Assembly: GCA_041690355.1 (NCBI GenBank) | Contig: JAWLHK010000007.1 | Coordinates: forward strand, 157,452-221,451 | Reading direction: 5' to 3' | DNA length: 64,000 nt | Source: JAWLHK01 sp041690355 [NCBI: bacterium] | GTDB lineage: Bacteria; J088; JAWLBW01 | Shown: in pieces, positions 1 through 7,808 of the stretch | How the letters are laid out: each line of letters opens with the position of its first letter | Numbering within the stretch: the stretch's first letter is position 1 | Notes under the pieces: generated by a model | Seen by the model: only the letters and a program-made list of their open reading frames with translations | What the model was told of the DNA's origin: nothing | The model's database searches: none | Made by a program: the position numbers and the translations under genes

Positions 1-278
1 TCGATTTCGTCGAGCTGCCCCTCGAGCCCCTTGATCCGATCGCCGAGCAGGCGCATCGATTCGATGGGGGCGTCGGCATTCTCGCCTTCGCGCTTCAGCC
101 GGCCGATCTCGTCGCTGGCCTTGTTGCGCTCTGCCTTCAGGCTTTCGATCTGGCGGAGAAACTCGCGCCGCTGCTCCTCCTGCTCGAGGACGGGTGCGAA
201 GTCGAACGTGATCCCCCGCCGGGCCAGCCCATGGCGCACGCGATCGGGATCTTCACGGAGCAGTCTGCGGTCAAGCAT
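1..278 (-). CDS. serS: Seryl-tRNA synthetase, N-terminal part (cut by window edge)
   Basis: The reverse strand reads from an ATG at 278 down to base 1 without a stop, giving 92 residues. It starts MLDRRLLREDPDRV, the usual SerRS opening, and continues with a charged helical stretch (EQEEQRREFLRQIESLKAE, then DEIGRLKR). This matches the long antiparallel coiled-coil arm that SerRS uses to bind tRNA-Ser. The rest, including the class II catalytic core, lies outside the window. SerRS charges tRNA-Ser in the cytoplasm. A TATAAT box at 304-309 on the same strand gives a leader of about 20 bases. Identity rests on the N-terminus only. Confidence 0.85.
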   Translation of the reverse strand, partial: MLDRRLLREDPDRVRHGLARRGITFDFAPVLEQEEQRREFLRQIESLKAERNKASDEIGRLKREGENADAPIESMRLLGDRIKGLEGQLDEI

Positions 279-303
279 CGGAAACCTGTGCGGAAAAGGA
301 ATC

Positions 304-309
304 ATTATA
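304..309 (-). promoter_or_regulatory. Putative -10 box of serS
   Basis: On the reverse strand this reads TATAAT, 25 bases upstream of the serS ATG at 278. The 13-mer CTATAATGATTCC here recurs at 26929-26941 before dnaJ. The -35 region falls inside the GTCGAG-type repeat at 310-340 and is poor. Confidence 0.55.
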
Positions 310-340
310 GAGAGTCGGGGGTCGAGAGTCGAGTCTCGAG
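310..340. repeat. Short-period GAGAGTCG/GTCGAGA spacer repeat
   Basis: The spacer upstream of serS carries degenerate copies of a GAGTCGG/GTCGAGA unit, ending in a small palindrome (GAGTCTCGAG). It resembles the period-7 to -10 arrays near 19.1 kb and 63.1-64 kb. No coding potential is seen. Confidence 0.5.
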
Positions 341-395
341 GGCCGGAAACGATTCGCCTCCCGTCGAAAGTCCGTGGTCCGAAGCCCGGACAGAC

Positions 396-1160
396 TCAAC
401 CGCACGAGGTCTTTCCGAGTCCCTTCGCGGGGGCCGTGGCGACCCACGCGCTCCCCACCGCCCACGCCCGCCGATGCGCCGCCTCGATGAAATCGGCCGG
501 GTATCGCCAGACGCTTCCGACCGGGCAGGCGAGCCGCGCGGCGCACGCCGTCTCGCAGGTTCCCGGATGCTCGACGCGGAAGCGGAAGGAGTGCGGATAA
601 TCGAGCCGCTCAACCCCTGCGGCATCCGCCCGGATGGCCCCCGCGGGACATGCCGCGCGGCACGGCGCCGCACAGGTCTCGCAGGGGGAATCTGCTACGC
701 GCGGGCTCGCGCCCGTCACGCCCTGCGGGTCGTCGACCAGGAACAGCGCGCGAAAGGCGAACCACGGCCCGTACTCCGGGTGGATGAGAATCGTCAGCCG
801 GCTCGGCGCCCCGCCCCCCAGCCGTTTCGCGATCCCGACGAAATCGAGCGGTTGTTCGTCGAAGGGAAAGCGAACGGCACGAAATCCGCCGTCGAGCAGA
901 CCCGCCAGGCGCCGGGCATTGCGCACCGTGAAGGTGTCGAGGGGATCTGCGTGCGCCGCGAGCTCCGAATCGACTGCCCGCTGGCTCTGCATCCGCCGCC
1001 AGTACTCCCCACCCGGCTGTCCCACGAGCACCGCATGGGTAGATCCATCCGCGGCGTCAGGCAGCCCCGCGTCGGCGACCGTTCCCCAGACGCGATGGTG
1101 CAGACCGAGTCGATCGCACTCGGCGTTGAAGCGGAACCATGCAGCCTGCGTGAGCGCCAT
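396..1160 (-). CDS. 4Fe-4S ferredoxin-type protein related to QueG-like reductases
   Basis: A 254-residue protein, taken from the ATG at 1160 (MALTQAAWFRF) because the frame upstream of it runs antisense through the FHA gene and has no family signal. The C-terminal half has a CETCAAPCRAACP motif, a CxxCxxxCxxxCP-type cluster site, followed by CETACAARLACP as a second, less regular cysteine set. This spacing resembles the ferredoxin-like region of epoxyqueuosine-reductase relatives, but no cobalamin-binding N-domain is obvious. It is probably a soluble cytoplasmic redox protein. The substrate is unknown and the family link is tentative. It is divergent from the FHA gene at 1251. Confidence 0.7.
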   Translation of the reverse strand: MALTQAAWFRFNAECDRLGLHHRVWGTVADAGLPDAADGSTHAVLVGQPGGEYWRRMQSQRAVDSELAAHADPLDTFTVRNARRLAGLLDGGFRAVRFPFDEQPLDFVGIAKRLGGGAPSRLTILIHPEYGPWFAFRALFLVDDPQGVTGASPRVADSPCETCAAPCRAACPAGAIRADAAGVERLDYPHSFRFRVEHPGTCETACAARLACPVGSVWRYPADFIEAAHRRAWAVGSAWVATAPAKGLGKTSCG

Positions 1161-1235
1161 TTCTAGAGCGTACCCCGTCTGCGCAGGCGGATGCCAGCAC
1201 CGGGCCGCCGATTCCGCCCGTCGCCCCCCGTGTGC

Positions 1236-1241
1236 TAAAAT
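1236..1241 (+). promoter_or_regulatory. Extended -10 box of the FHA-kinase pair
   Basis: TGC-TAAAAT lies 9 bases before the ATG at 1251, so transcription should start about 3 bases before the start codon. No Shine-Dalgarno sequence fits in that leader. See the leaderless-transcript finding. Confidence 0.55.
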
Positions 1242-1250
1242 ATCGAACTT

Positions 1251-1982
1251 ATGGACATCGAGAATACCCTTGCCGGCGCCCCCGCTAATTCCGGGGGTCC
1301 GTTGCCGCCCGGCCTGCGCGTCAGCCTCACCGATGCGCAGGGAGCCACCCACCTGCTCACCCGCACTCCCTACGTCATCGGCCGCAAACACGGCGACCTG
1401 GTGGTCAACCACGGCACGGTTTCGGGAAAGCACGCGAGCATCGAACGCGGCGAGGCCAGTTTCGTGATCGTGGATCAGGGGAGCACGAACGGGACCTTCG
1501 TCAACAACGAACGCATCGTGCGCCGCGACATCGGCAACATGGACGAGCTGCGCTTCGGCGATGTCACCTTCACCTTCAACGTGGTCGAAGACCGCTACGG
1601 CATGCACGACACCCCCGCCGCCGCGCCCCAGGCCGACCCCAACGGCACGCTGATCATCGCCTCGGCCCCCAACGTCGCCGAAATTCCGGCCGGCAAGACG
1701 GTCATGCTCTTCGCCGAAACCGGCGGCGTCGAGCAGGTCATCCGCCTGACCAAGCGCATCACGACCGTGGGCCGCACCGAGGGAGAGGTGGTTCTTCCCG
1801 ATCAGGCGCTCAGCCGCCGCCATTTCCAGATCGAATTCTATCCCGACGGTTTCGGCCTGAAGGACCTCGGCAGCGCCAACGGGACCCAGATCGACGGCCG
1901 TCCCGTCAGCTACACGCGTGTCGCCGCCGGCAAGGAGTTCACAGCGGGGCGCACCCGTTTCCGTCTCGAGACCCGGGGATGA
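1251..1982 (+). CDS. Double FHA-domain protein
   Basis: A 243-residue cytoplasmic protein with two forkhead-associated domains, roughly residues 22-112 and 150-240. FHA1 has the pattern VIGRKHGD, VSGKHASI and GSTNGT. FHA2 has TVGRTEGE, LSRRHFQI and GSANGT. Both keep the Gly-Arg, Ser-x-x-His and Asn-Gly residues that bind phosphothreonine. FHA proteins recognise targets of Ser/Thr kinases. The next gene is such a kinase and starts inside this stop codon (ATGA, 4-base overlap), so the two are almost certainly translated together, and this protein is a likely substrate or partner. Confidence 0.9.
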   Translation: MDIENTLAGAPANSGGPLPPGLRVSLTDAQGATHLLTRTPYVIGRKHGDLVVNHGTVSGKHASIERGEASFVIVDQGSTNGTFVNNERIVRRDIGNMDELRFGDVTFTFNVVEDRYGMHDTPAAAPQADPNGTLIIASAPNVAEIPAGKTVMLFAETGGVEQVIRLTKRITTVGRTEGEVVLPDQALSRRHFQIEFYPDGFGLKDLGSANGTQIDGRPVSYTRVAAGKEFTAGRTRFRLETRG

Positions 1983-3436
1983 CCATAGAACACAAACCAT
2001 CTTTCGACCCCGCCCACTGGAAAGCCGCTGCCCTGCGCCTCGCGCCGGCCCTCGACTGGGCCCGCCGGTCGTGGAAGTGGCTCGCCGGCGCGCTTCTCGC
2101 CGCCATCGTCTTCGGCGCCTTTACCGACGACGTCATGAAATGGTGGTACAAGCCGAGCAAGAAGAAGAGCGGCGGCGGCATTTCAGGCTTTCTGCGCAGC
2201 CTGAATGAGCCCGACGGGCCGCCGAAGTGGAAATCGGCCACCGAAACCGCGCTCCCCATGCTCTGGTTCCTCTGCGGCGGCGTCGCTCTGTTCGGCCTCG
2301 CGCTGCACGTGCGCCCGGCGGCCGAGGCGGCCGAGTCGCTGGCCGCCGATGCCCGGCGCAAGGCCGATGAGGCCCTGCAGCAGAACCGGCTGCCCGACGC
2401 CCGTGCGCAGTACCAGGAATACATGCGGTGGACCTTGCGCGACCGGGATCTGATCCGCACGAAGGTGGCGCGGCTGAACGACCAGATCGCCCAGGACGCC
2501 ATCGGCGCCTCGCGCGTGAACGCGCCCTCCGCGCCGGTCGATCGCACGCTGGTGACGAGCGCCGGAGCCACGGCCGTGGGCGCCCTGCCCACGTCGCCGG
2601 ACGGCACGGTCGTGATGCAGGCCCAGTCGAACCGCATCGGCCCCCAGGGGCGCTACGAACTCCGCAAGATGCTCGGCAAGGGGGGCATGGGCGAGGTATA
2701 CGAGGCCTGGGACGGGGATCTGGAACGCGTCATCGCGCTCAAGAAGCTCCCCCCGCACTTCGCCGCCGACGCCCAGTTTCTCACCCGCTTCCAGCATGAG
2801 GCCAAGGCGCTCGCCCGCGTTTCGCACCCCTTCATCGTGCAGGTCTTCGACATCATCCGCGACCCGAGCGGCGTCTACCTGGCGCTCGAGTTCGTCTCCG
2901 GCGGCGACCTGCAGGGGCTCATCCAGCGGGAGGGGAAGCTGAACCCGGCGCGCACCCTCGAGCTCGCGCGGAAAATGGCCGAAGGGCTCGCCTTCGCGCA
3001 CGACAAGGGGATCGTGCACCGCGACATCAAGCCGCTGAACATCCTCCTGACCGAAGACGGGCAGCCGAAGCTCACCGACTTCGGGCTCGCCAAGATGGAG
3101 AGCGCCACGCAGCTCACCATGGACGGCGCGATCCTCGGTTCCCCCCACTACATGAGCCCCGAGCAGGTCAACGGCAAGCCGGCCGACGCGCGCAGCGACA
3201 TCTACGCGTTCGGCATCATGCTCTTCGTCATGCTCGCCGGCGAAACCCCGTACCAGGGGGATACGGGTCAGGTGCTCGCGCAGCACCTCACCCAGCGCGT
3301 GCGCAGTCTCCCCGACGTTCTCCCGGCCCTCGACGCAATCGTGCAGCGGTGCACCGAGCGTGAAGCCGATGCGCGGTATGCCGATGGACGGGAACTGCTC
3401 GCGGCCTTGAACGGCGTGAGCGGGGCTCAGTCTTAA
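1979..3436 (+). CDS. Membrane-anchored Ser/Thr protein kinase with N-terminal membrane segments
   Basis: A 485-residue Hanks-type kinase. Hydrophobic segments lie near residues 34-48 and 88-107, followed by an Ala-rich helical stretch (about 110-165) resembling a single TPR-like repeat. The kinase domain covers about 226-480. Visible motifs are the P-loop GKGGMGEVY, the lysine in VIALKK, HRDIKPLN at about 347, DFGLAK at about 367 and MSPEQ. All catalytic residues are present. Bacterial PknB-type kinases usually have the catalytic domain first and the membrane segment after it; here the order is reversed. It overlaps the FHA gene by 4 bases. Possible targets are the FHA protein and others; no ligand domain is recognised. 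Confidence 0.92.
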   Translation: MTIEHKPSFDPAHWKAAALRLAPALDWARRSWKWLAGALLAAIVFGAFTDDVMKWWYKPSKKKSGGGISGFLRSLNEPDGPPKWKSATETALPMLWFLCGGVALFGLALHVRPAAEAAESLAADARRKADEALQQNRLPDARAQYQEYMRWTLRDRDLIRTKVARLNDQIAQDAIGASRVNAPSAPVDRTLVTSAGATAVGALPTSPDGTVVMQAQSNRIGPQGRYELRKMLGKGGMGEVYEAWDGDLERVIALKKLPPHFAADAQFLTRFQHEAKALARVSHPFIVQVFDIIRDPSGVYLALEFVSGGDLQGLIQREGKLNPARTLELARKMAEGLAFAHDKGIVHRDIKPLNILLTEDGQPKLTDFGLAKMESATQLTMDGAILGSPHYMSPEQVNGKPADARSDIYAFGIMLFVMLAGETPYQGDTGQVLAQHLTQRVRSLPDVLPALDAIVQRCTEREADARYADGRELLAALNGVSGAQS

Positions 3437-3464
3437 AAGGAAGGGCGTGGGAATCCCACGCCCT
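3434..3464. terminator. Terminator between convergent genes
   Basis: A perfect 10-bp stem (AGGGCGTGGG at 3442-3451, CCCACGCCCT at 3455-3464) with a 3-base loop. On the reverse strand it is followed by TTCCTTTT, so it best serves the leftward lipoprotein gene, but it sits right after the kinase stop and could act both ways. Confidence 0.65.
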
Positions 3465-3484
3465 GGAAGCCGGTTACGTTCTGA

Positions 3485-5869
3485 TCAAGGGGTGCCGAAC
3501 TGGGCGACGTACCCCTGGTAGTATCCGCTGACAATCTCGTCCTCTCCGGGCTCGCCCACGCCGAATTTCATCGGCGTGGCCGCCCCCGCATGCCCGACCA
3601 CGACCAGGCGGCCGTTGGTCAGATGCGCGATGCCGTAGCCCCTGTCGTTATCGACATCGACGCCGAAGTTGGTGGCGAATTCGAGCGTCCCGTCCGCCGC
3701 CTGATATCCGGCGAGAAACGCGTCACGCGCCGCCGGGAATAACTGGGTCTGCAGCGAACCGCCGGGATCGAAGACGGCTCCCGGTGAGATCCACCCGGTC
3801 GCGAAGACCGACGCGCCATTCCGCGAGAACTTGACCCCGAGGCCGTTATCGGTCTGGTTGCTGCCGATCTTCTCGGCCCACCGCAGGCTGCCGTCGCTTT
3901 CGTAGATGGCCACATAAGCATCCGTTTGGCCGGATGAAACGAGGGTCGTCTGGTTCGGCTCGCCGGCGCCGAGCGTCATGGAACCGTAGAAGTAGCCGCT
4001 CGCCGCCACCGCGCCCTCCCCGTCCATGTCCAGGCCGCCCAGAATCGAGTGGTTGATGGACGGCCGCAGCTGTCGCGTCCAAGCAAGAGAACCGTCGGGA
4101 TTAAGCCGCACGAGCCACGTGTAGCGAACCGAACCCGACAGCGTCGCCGCGTCGGAGTACCCCGGTCGAACCGTGACGTCGCCGCCGTTCACCACATCGC
4201 CGCCCGCCACGACCTCATTGTCTGCGCCGGCCGCGAGCCCCATCAGATACAACCCATTGAGCGCCGTGACGTGCTGCACCCAGGTGAAGTCGCCGGTATC
4301 GGTAAACCGGGCAATGTAGGCATCTCGCTGCTGTGATCCCGTTCCCTGCGCGTAGAGAATTGTCTCGTCGATTTCACCGGCCGAAAACGTCACGGCAATC
4401 GAAAACGTGCCGCCCGCGAACACGGTGCCCGCGGCCCCGAAGGCGACCCCGCCGACCGTGTCGGCTCCGCTTCCTCCCCAGTTGTTGACCCACTGCAGCT
4501 GGCCGGCGCTGTCGTACAGCGCCAGAAAGGCGTCGGTGCCGCCCGCCGTGGCGATGACCTGCGGGGTGCCGGTCTCTTCGCCGATGGTCAGGGTACCCGT
4601 AATCGATCCGCCCACGAGAATGTCCCCGCTCGCCGACACCGTAACCGAGGACGCGTAGGCGCCCAGAATCCTGCGGACCCACAGCAGCCCGCTCGAAGCG
4701 TCGAACCGAGCGAGAAACGCGCTTTCGCCTCCCGGTGCGTCTAGAGTGGGCGCGGGATCGTTGGGGTCGAGATGCAGGGCCGAATTGTAGCGACCGAGCA
4801 TGACATAGCCGTCGCCGATCGGCTCCACATCGAAGGCGTAGTTGGCCATCGCGCCAGTCGCAGATGTCACCGGATGCGCCGAGCGGAACATGGCCTGCGG
4901 AGAAGTATTCCGCCAGCTGGAGACGGCGGGGGTGTCGTCGAAATTCCCCGCGGCGTCGATCGCCCGCGCGTAGAGCCGGTTCGTCTTCGGAAGCAGATCG
5001 GTCAGGGTGGTCTCGCTCTCGCAGGACCACCAGGTCGCCTGATCGAAAGAGCATTCGAAGGTGGCCGGGCTGCCGTCGGCCGTCGCAATGGCGAGGGTGA
5101 CCGAGGTATCGCTCGTCACCGCCCAGCGCGGGCCCGTGATGACCGTATCCGGCGGCGTGAAATCGATCGTCCAGACCGTTTCGGCCACCGCAGAAGGATT
5201 TCCCGCGGCGTCGGTAGCACGCACTTGGAGTGAATGCTCGATCTCGGTGGCGACGGTCACGAACAGCGGCGACTCGCAGGAACTGAATGCGGCGTCGTCC
5301 AGGCTGCACTCGACCGGTCCCGCCTCACTGACCGTCCACTCGAGGCGGAACTCGGTGGCGCTGGTCACGGCAGGGGGCGCGGCGACCCAGCTGACCACCG
5401 GGGGAGTCGCATCGAGGGTCCACGTCCACTCGGCCGACGCCTCCCGATCATAGGTGTCGGTGACCCGCACGGCCGCCTTGTGCTCGCCGTCGCCATTCAC
5501 CGTGGTCGACCAGGGGGATGCGCATTCTTCCCATTCGCCGTCATCGACCGAGCACTCGGATACCACCTCGAACACCGAATCGACCGTGAAAGTGAGGGTT
5601 ACCGTACCCGCGTTCGTGAGCTCGGCCGGTCCCGCATCAATGGTTACAGCGGGAACCGGCGGGGCGTCGGCCGGGTCTTCGGGATCGCTGCCGGCCGCCA
5701 GCTCGTCGTCATCGGTGAACCCGTCACCATCCGTGTCGACCGGTTCGTCGCCGGTATCCGTGTCATCGTCGTCGTTGTCTGTCGTCACCGACCGGGGTTC
5801 GGGAGCGTCAGCGTCACAAGCAGCGAGCGCCACCGCGAGGGCGAGCAGAAAGGGAGAAAACCGAGCCAT
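3485..5869 (-). CDS. Very large lipoprotein: Ca-binding-like segment, Ig-like repeats, SBBP-like beta-propeller repeats
   Basis: 794 residues from the ATG at 5869, which has a GGAGG 6 bases upstream (5876-5880). An upstream in-frame ATG at 6019 would put 50 residues before the signal peptide and is rejected. Residues 1-18 form a lipoprotein signal ending LAVALAAC. An acidic linker (DNDDDDTDTGDEP) follows, then VDTDGDGFTDDDE, a thrombospondin-3-like calcium motif. Three or four Ig-like repeats share the pattern CS-D---W--C-SP and end in TPP or TPPDT. The C-terminal half consists of repeats such as GGTDAFLALYDSAGQLQW and GAAGTVFAGGTF, typical of SBBP propeller repeats. It is probably an envelope or surface protein; function unknown. 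A TTATAG-like box near 5950 may be its promoter. Confidence 0.88.
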   Translation of the reverse strand: MARFSPFLLALAVALAACDADAPEPRSVTTDNDDDDTDTGDEPVDTDGDGFTDDDELAAGSDPEDPADAPPVPAVTIDAGPAELTNAGTVTLTFTVDSVFEVVSECSVDDGEWEECASPWSTTVNGDGEHKAAVRVTDTYDREASAEWTWTLDATPPVVSWVAAPPAVTSATEFRLEWTVSEAGPVECSLDDAAFSSCESPLFVTVATEIEHSLQVRATDAAGNPSAVAETVWTIDFTPPDTVITGPRWAVTSDTSVTLAIATADGSPATFECSFDQATWWSCESETTLTDLLPKTNRLYARAIDAAGNFDDTPAVSSWRNTSPQAMFRSAHPVTSATGAMANYAFDVEPIGDGYVMLGRYNSALHLDPNDPAPTLDAPGGESAFLARFDASSGLLWVRRILGAYASSVTVSASGDILVGGSITGTLTIGEETGTPQVIATAGGTDAFLALYDSAGQLQWVNNWGGSGADTVGGVAFGAAGTVFAGGTFSIAVTFSAGEIDETILYAQGTGSQQRDAYIARFTDTGDFTWVQHVTALNGLYLMGLAAGADNEVVAGGDVVNGGDVTVRPGYSDAATLSGSVRYTWLVRLNPDGSLAWTRQLRPSINHSILGGLDMDGEGAVAASGYFYGSMTLGAGEPNQTTLVSSGQTDAYVAIYESDGSLRWAEKIGSNQTDNGLGVKFSRNGASVFATGWISPGAVFDPGGSLQTQLFPAARDAFLAGYQAADGTLEFATNFGVDVDNDRGYGIAHLTNGRLVVVGHAGAATPMKFGVGEPGEDEIVSGYYQGYVAQFGTP

Positions 5870-6050
5870 GGACCACCTCCGTCGCAAGAGGAAAAGGATG
5901 CTCCGGGGGAGGATCGAGGGAGAGAGAACCGTGGAGCAGACGTTTACCCTATAACACAGCGGGAAAGCCGAGCGCAATTCCGGCCGGTGCCGGCTCGCGA
6001 TCGATCCGCATCGCTGCACATCACTTCACACGGTTTCTCGTCGGTCCTCC

Positions 6051-6105
6051 ATGATGTACCATGATGCACCGCGATGCACCGCGATGCACTGCGATGCACC
6101 GCGCA
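6051..6105. repeat. Period-10 tandem repeat (GCGATGCACC type)
   Basis: Five adjacent decamers at 6051-6060, 6061-6070, 6071-6080, 6081-6090 and 6091-6100 read ATGATGTACC, ATGATGCACC, GCGATGCACC, GCGATGCACT and GCGATGCACC, followed by a partial copy. The array lies in the 315-base divergent spacer between the large lipoprotein and the peptidase. Period 10 is close to one DNA turn. Confidence 0.85.
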
Positions 6106-6159
6106 TGGCGCCGGCCGGGGCCATTTTTGCGCCCCCTGCGTAGTCAAGCGCTGCGGGCT

Positions 6160-6180
6160 CCGGTAAACTGCCATTACCGG
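6160..6180. promoter_or_regulatory. Inverted repeat overlapping the peptidase -10 box (operator candidate)
   Basis: A perfect inverted repeat CCGGTAA - 7 bases - TTACCGG. A -10-like TAAACT at 6164-6169 lies inside it and the ATG at 6185 follows 4 bases after it. This is the position expected for a repressor site; no regulator is identified. Confidence 0.45.
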
Positions 6181-6184
6181 ACGC

Positions 6185-7093
6185 ATGCTGAACCACGACC
6201 TTCTTCGAACCCTGATGACCACCGAGGCCTCGGCCGGCGACGAAGACCGGCTGGCCCTTTTTCTTCTCGAGTGGCTCGCCGACAACGCGCGCGGCGTCTC
6301 CTGCCGCCGCGTCGGGAACACGGTTGTGGCCATGCGTGGTCGCCCGCGGGTTGCCGTGTTCGCCCACATCGACTCGGTCGGCTTCACGCTCGACTTCGAC
6401 CATACGCTCATCCCCATCGGCGGCCCCGATCCGGAGGATGGAACCCCCCTGCGCACAACCGTAGGGGGCACCACCTGGCGCGGAATCCTGCGCGCCGCCG
6501 GAGGGGCACGACGCCCCCGCTACCGTCTCGAAGGAGAAGGCCCGCCGGGGAGCGCCTGGATCTATGACACCGAGCCGGCGCTCGACGAACAGACGCTGCG
6601 CGGCGCGTACCTCGACAATCGCGTCGGCGTGCTCACCGGGCTGCACCTGCTCGAGCGTCTCGAGGATGTCTGCGTCGCCTTCACGGCCGCCGAGGAGATC
6701 TCGGGACGCGGCGCGCTCGACGCGGCCCGCTGGCTCTACGAAGAGACCGCCATCCGTCAGGCCTTGATCGCCGATATCACCTGGGCGACCGAATCGGTGA
6801 TCGCCGGCAAGGGTCCGGCGCTTTCGCTGCGCGACGCCTTCATCCCGCGCACGGCCTGGTTCCGCCGCCTTCGCGAGCTCGCCGAATCGTCCGGGACGCC
6901 CTTTCAGATCGAGATTCAGTCTTCCGGATCCTCCGACGGCGGCATGCTCGAACGTTCGGGGTTCGGGTTCGACTGGCTCTTCGTCGGCGCTCCGGAACAC
7001 GGCTATCACAGCGCGCACGAAGAGCTGCAGACGCAAGACGCCGTCGGCATGCTGCGGCTGTTCGAGTTTCTCGTCAACGGACTCAACGCATAG
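6185..7093 (+). CDS. M42-type metallo-aminopeptidase-like protein
   Basis: 302 residues. Motifs follow the co-catalytic di-metal peptidases (M42, with M20/M28 relatives): AHIDSVGF near residue 60 (first metal His and the Asp after it), AYLDNRVG near 140 (bridging Asp), TAAEEISGRGA (catalytic Glu pair), IADITWAT (metal Asp) and GYHSAHEE near the C-terminus (metal His). M42 enzymes remove N-terminal residues from peptides in the cytoplasm. The protein is shorter than the usual 340-360 residues, and the inserted dimerisation domain after the first motif seems reduced. No signal peptide is seen. The next gene starts 9 bases after the stop. Confidence 0.82.
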   Translation: MLNHDLLRTLMTTEASAGDEDRLALFLLEWLADNARGVSCRRVGNTVVAMRGRPRVAVFAHIDSVGFTLDFDHTLIPIGGPDPEDGTPLRTTVGGTTWRGILRAAGGARRPRYRLEGEGPPGSAWIYDTEPALDEQTLRGAYLDNRVGVLTGLHLLERLEDVCVAFTAAEEISGRGALDAARWLYEETAIRQALIADITWATESVIAGKGPALSLRDAFIPRTAWFRRLRELAESSGTPFQIEIQSSGSSDGGMLERSGFGFDWLFVGAPEHGYHSAHEELQTQDAVGMLRLFEFLVNGLNA

Positions 7094-7102
7094 GAGGCCC
7101 TC

Positions 7103-7726
7103 ATGGCTGAATCCCGCCTGTTGAAGCTGGTGCGCGTTGCCCGCCGTCTCGTGACGGCGACCCGCAGCTCCCTGCGCGAGCGAGCCCTGATTCGCGCGCA
7201 GCGCCGGGAGATGCCCGTGCGCCACGAAGTCGTAACCGAGCCGGCAGACCGCAAACGCAGAAAGGGCCATGGCGCCGGGGCCCCGGCCGAAACGTCTGCG
7301 ATCCAGGCCCCGCCGCGCCCCACCCGCCGCAAGCGCGCTCGGGCGACGACGACCGGCTCCATTGCCGGCGAGCCCGCGGCGAAACAGCGGCAATCGGGCC
7401 GCATCCGCGGCCGTACCGATCACGGCGTCGAGCAGGAACCGGCCCTCCCTCCGCAGCCGCCGTCTCTTCTCGATTCGGCCGAAAAAGCGACTCGCCGGAA
7501 GCCCCGGCGCGCAGAAGCGGCCGAACCGAAACGCGGCGGGAAGATGGCGGCTCGCGAAGCGACCCCCGGGTCGGAGTCCAAGGGCGCGACCGCGCGGAAA
7601 CGGGGGGAACTTGAAGGGGGCGGAATTTCGAGCCAGCGCAAGCGGCGCGACGCGCACGCGGGCGAAACCAAGCCGCAGCAGGTGCGCTCCGACGCCGATA
7701 AGCGCGCGACCCGCAAGACGCGCTGA
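7103..7726 (+). CDS. Highly basic, disordered protein of unknown function
   Basis: 207 residues with an AGGAGG placed 5 bases before the ATG. Codon third positions are GC-rich as in confirmed neighbours, which supports a real gene rather than a shadow. The sequence is dominated by Arg, Lys, Ala, Pro and Glu with no predicted fold. Basic clusters include RRLVTATRSSLRERAL near the start, RKRRKGH, RRKRARA and RKTR at the end. A net positive charge this high suggests nucleic-acid binding, as in H1-like or ribosome-associated tails, but no family is recognised. It is probably co-transcribed with the peptidase upstream. Long antisense frames here are taken as by-products of the base composition. 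Confidence 0.62.
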   Translation: MAESRLLKLVRVARRLVTATRSSLRERALIRAQRREMPVRHEVVTEPADRKRRKGHGAGAPAETSAIQAPPRPTRRKRARATTTGSIAGEPAAKQRQSGRIRGRTDHGVEQEPALPPQPPSLLDSAEKATRRKPRRAEAAEPKRGGKMAAREATPGSESKGATARKRGELEGGGISSQRKRRDAHAGETKPQQVRSDADKRATRKTR

Positions 7727-7808
7727 GCGGCCGGTTCCGTCTTCCGTCTGCGGCCGTGCTTTTCGGGCTGTCCCGGTTCCCGTGCGGGCCTGCGGGCGGA
7801 CCCCCGTG

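Noticed and set aside
2183-3286. A 367-codon frame antisense to the kinase
   Set aside because: The opposite strand holds a complete kinase with all catalytic motifs.
5869-6019. An N-terminal 50-residue extension of the large lipoprotein
   Set aside because: The Shine-Dalgarno sequence and signal peptide fit the ATG at 5869. The extension is not signal-like.
6026-7657. A long open frame antisense to the peptidase and the basic protein gene
   Set aside because: High GC leaves few stops on the opposite strand. Its protein is Arg/Ala-rich without motifs, while both plus-strand genes have ribosome sites and family or codon support.
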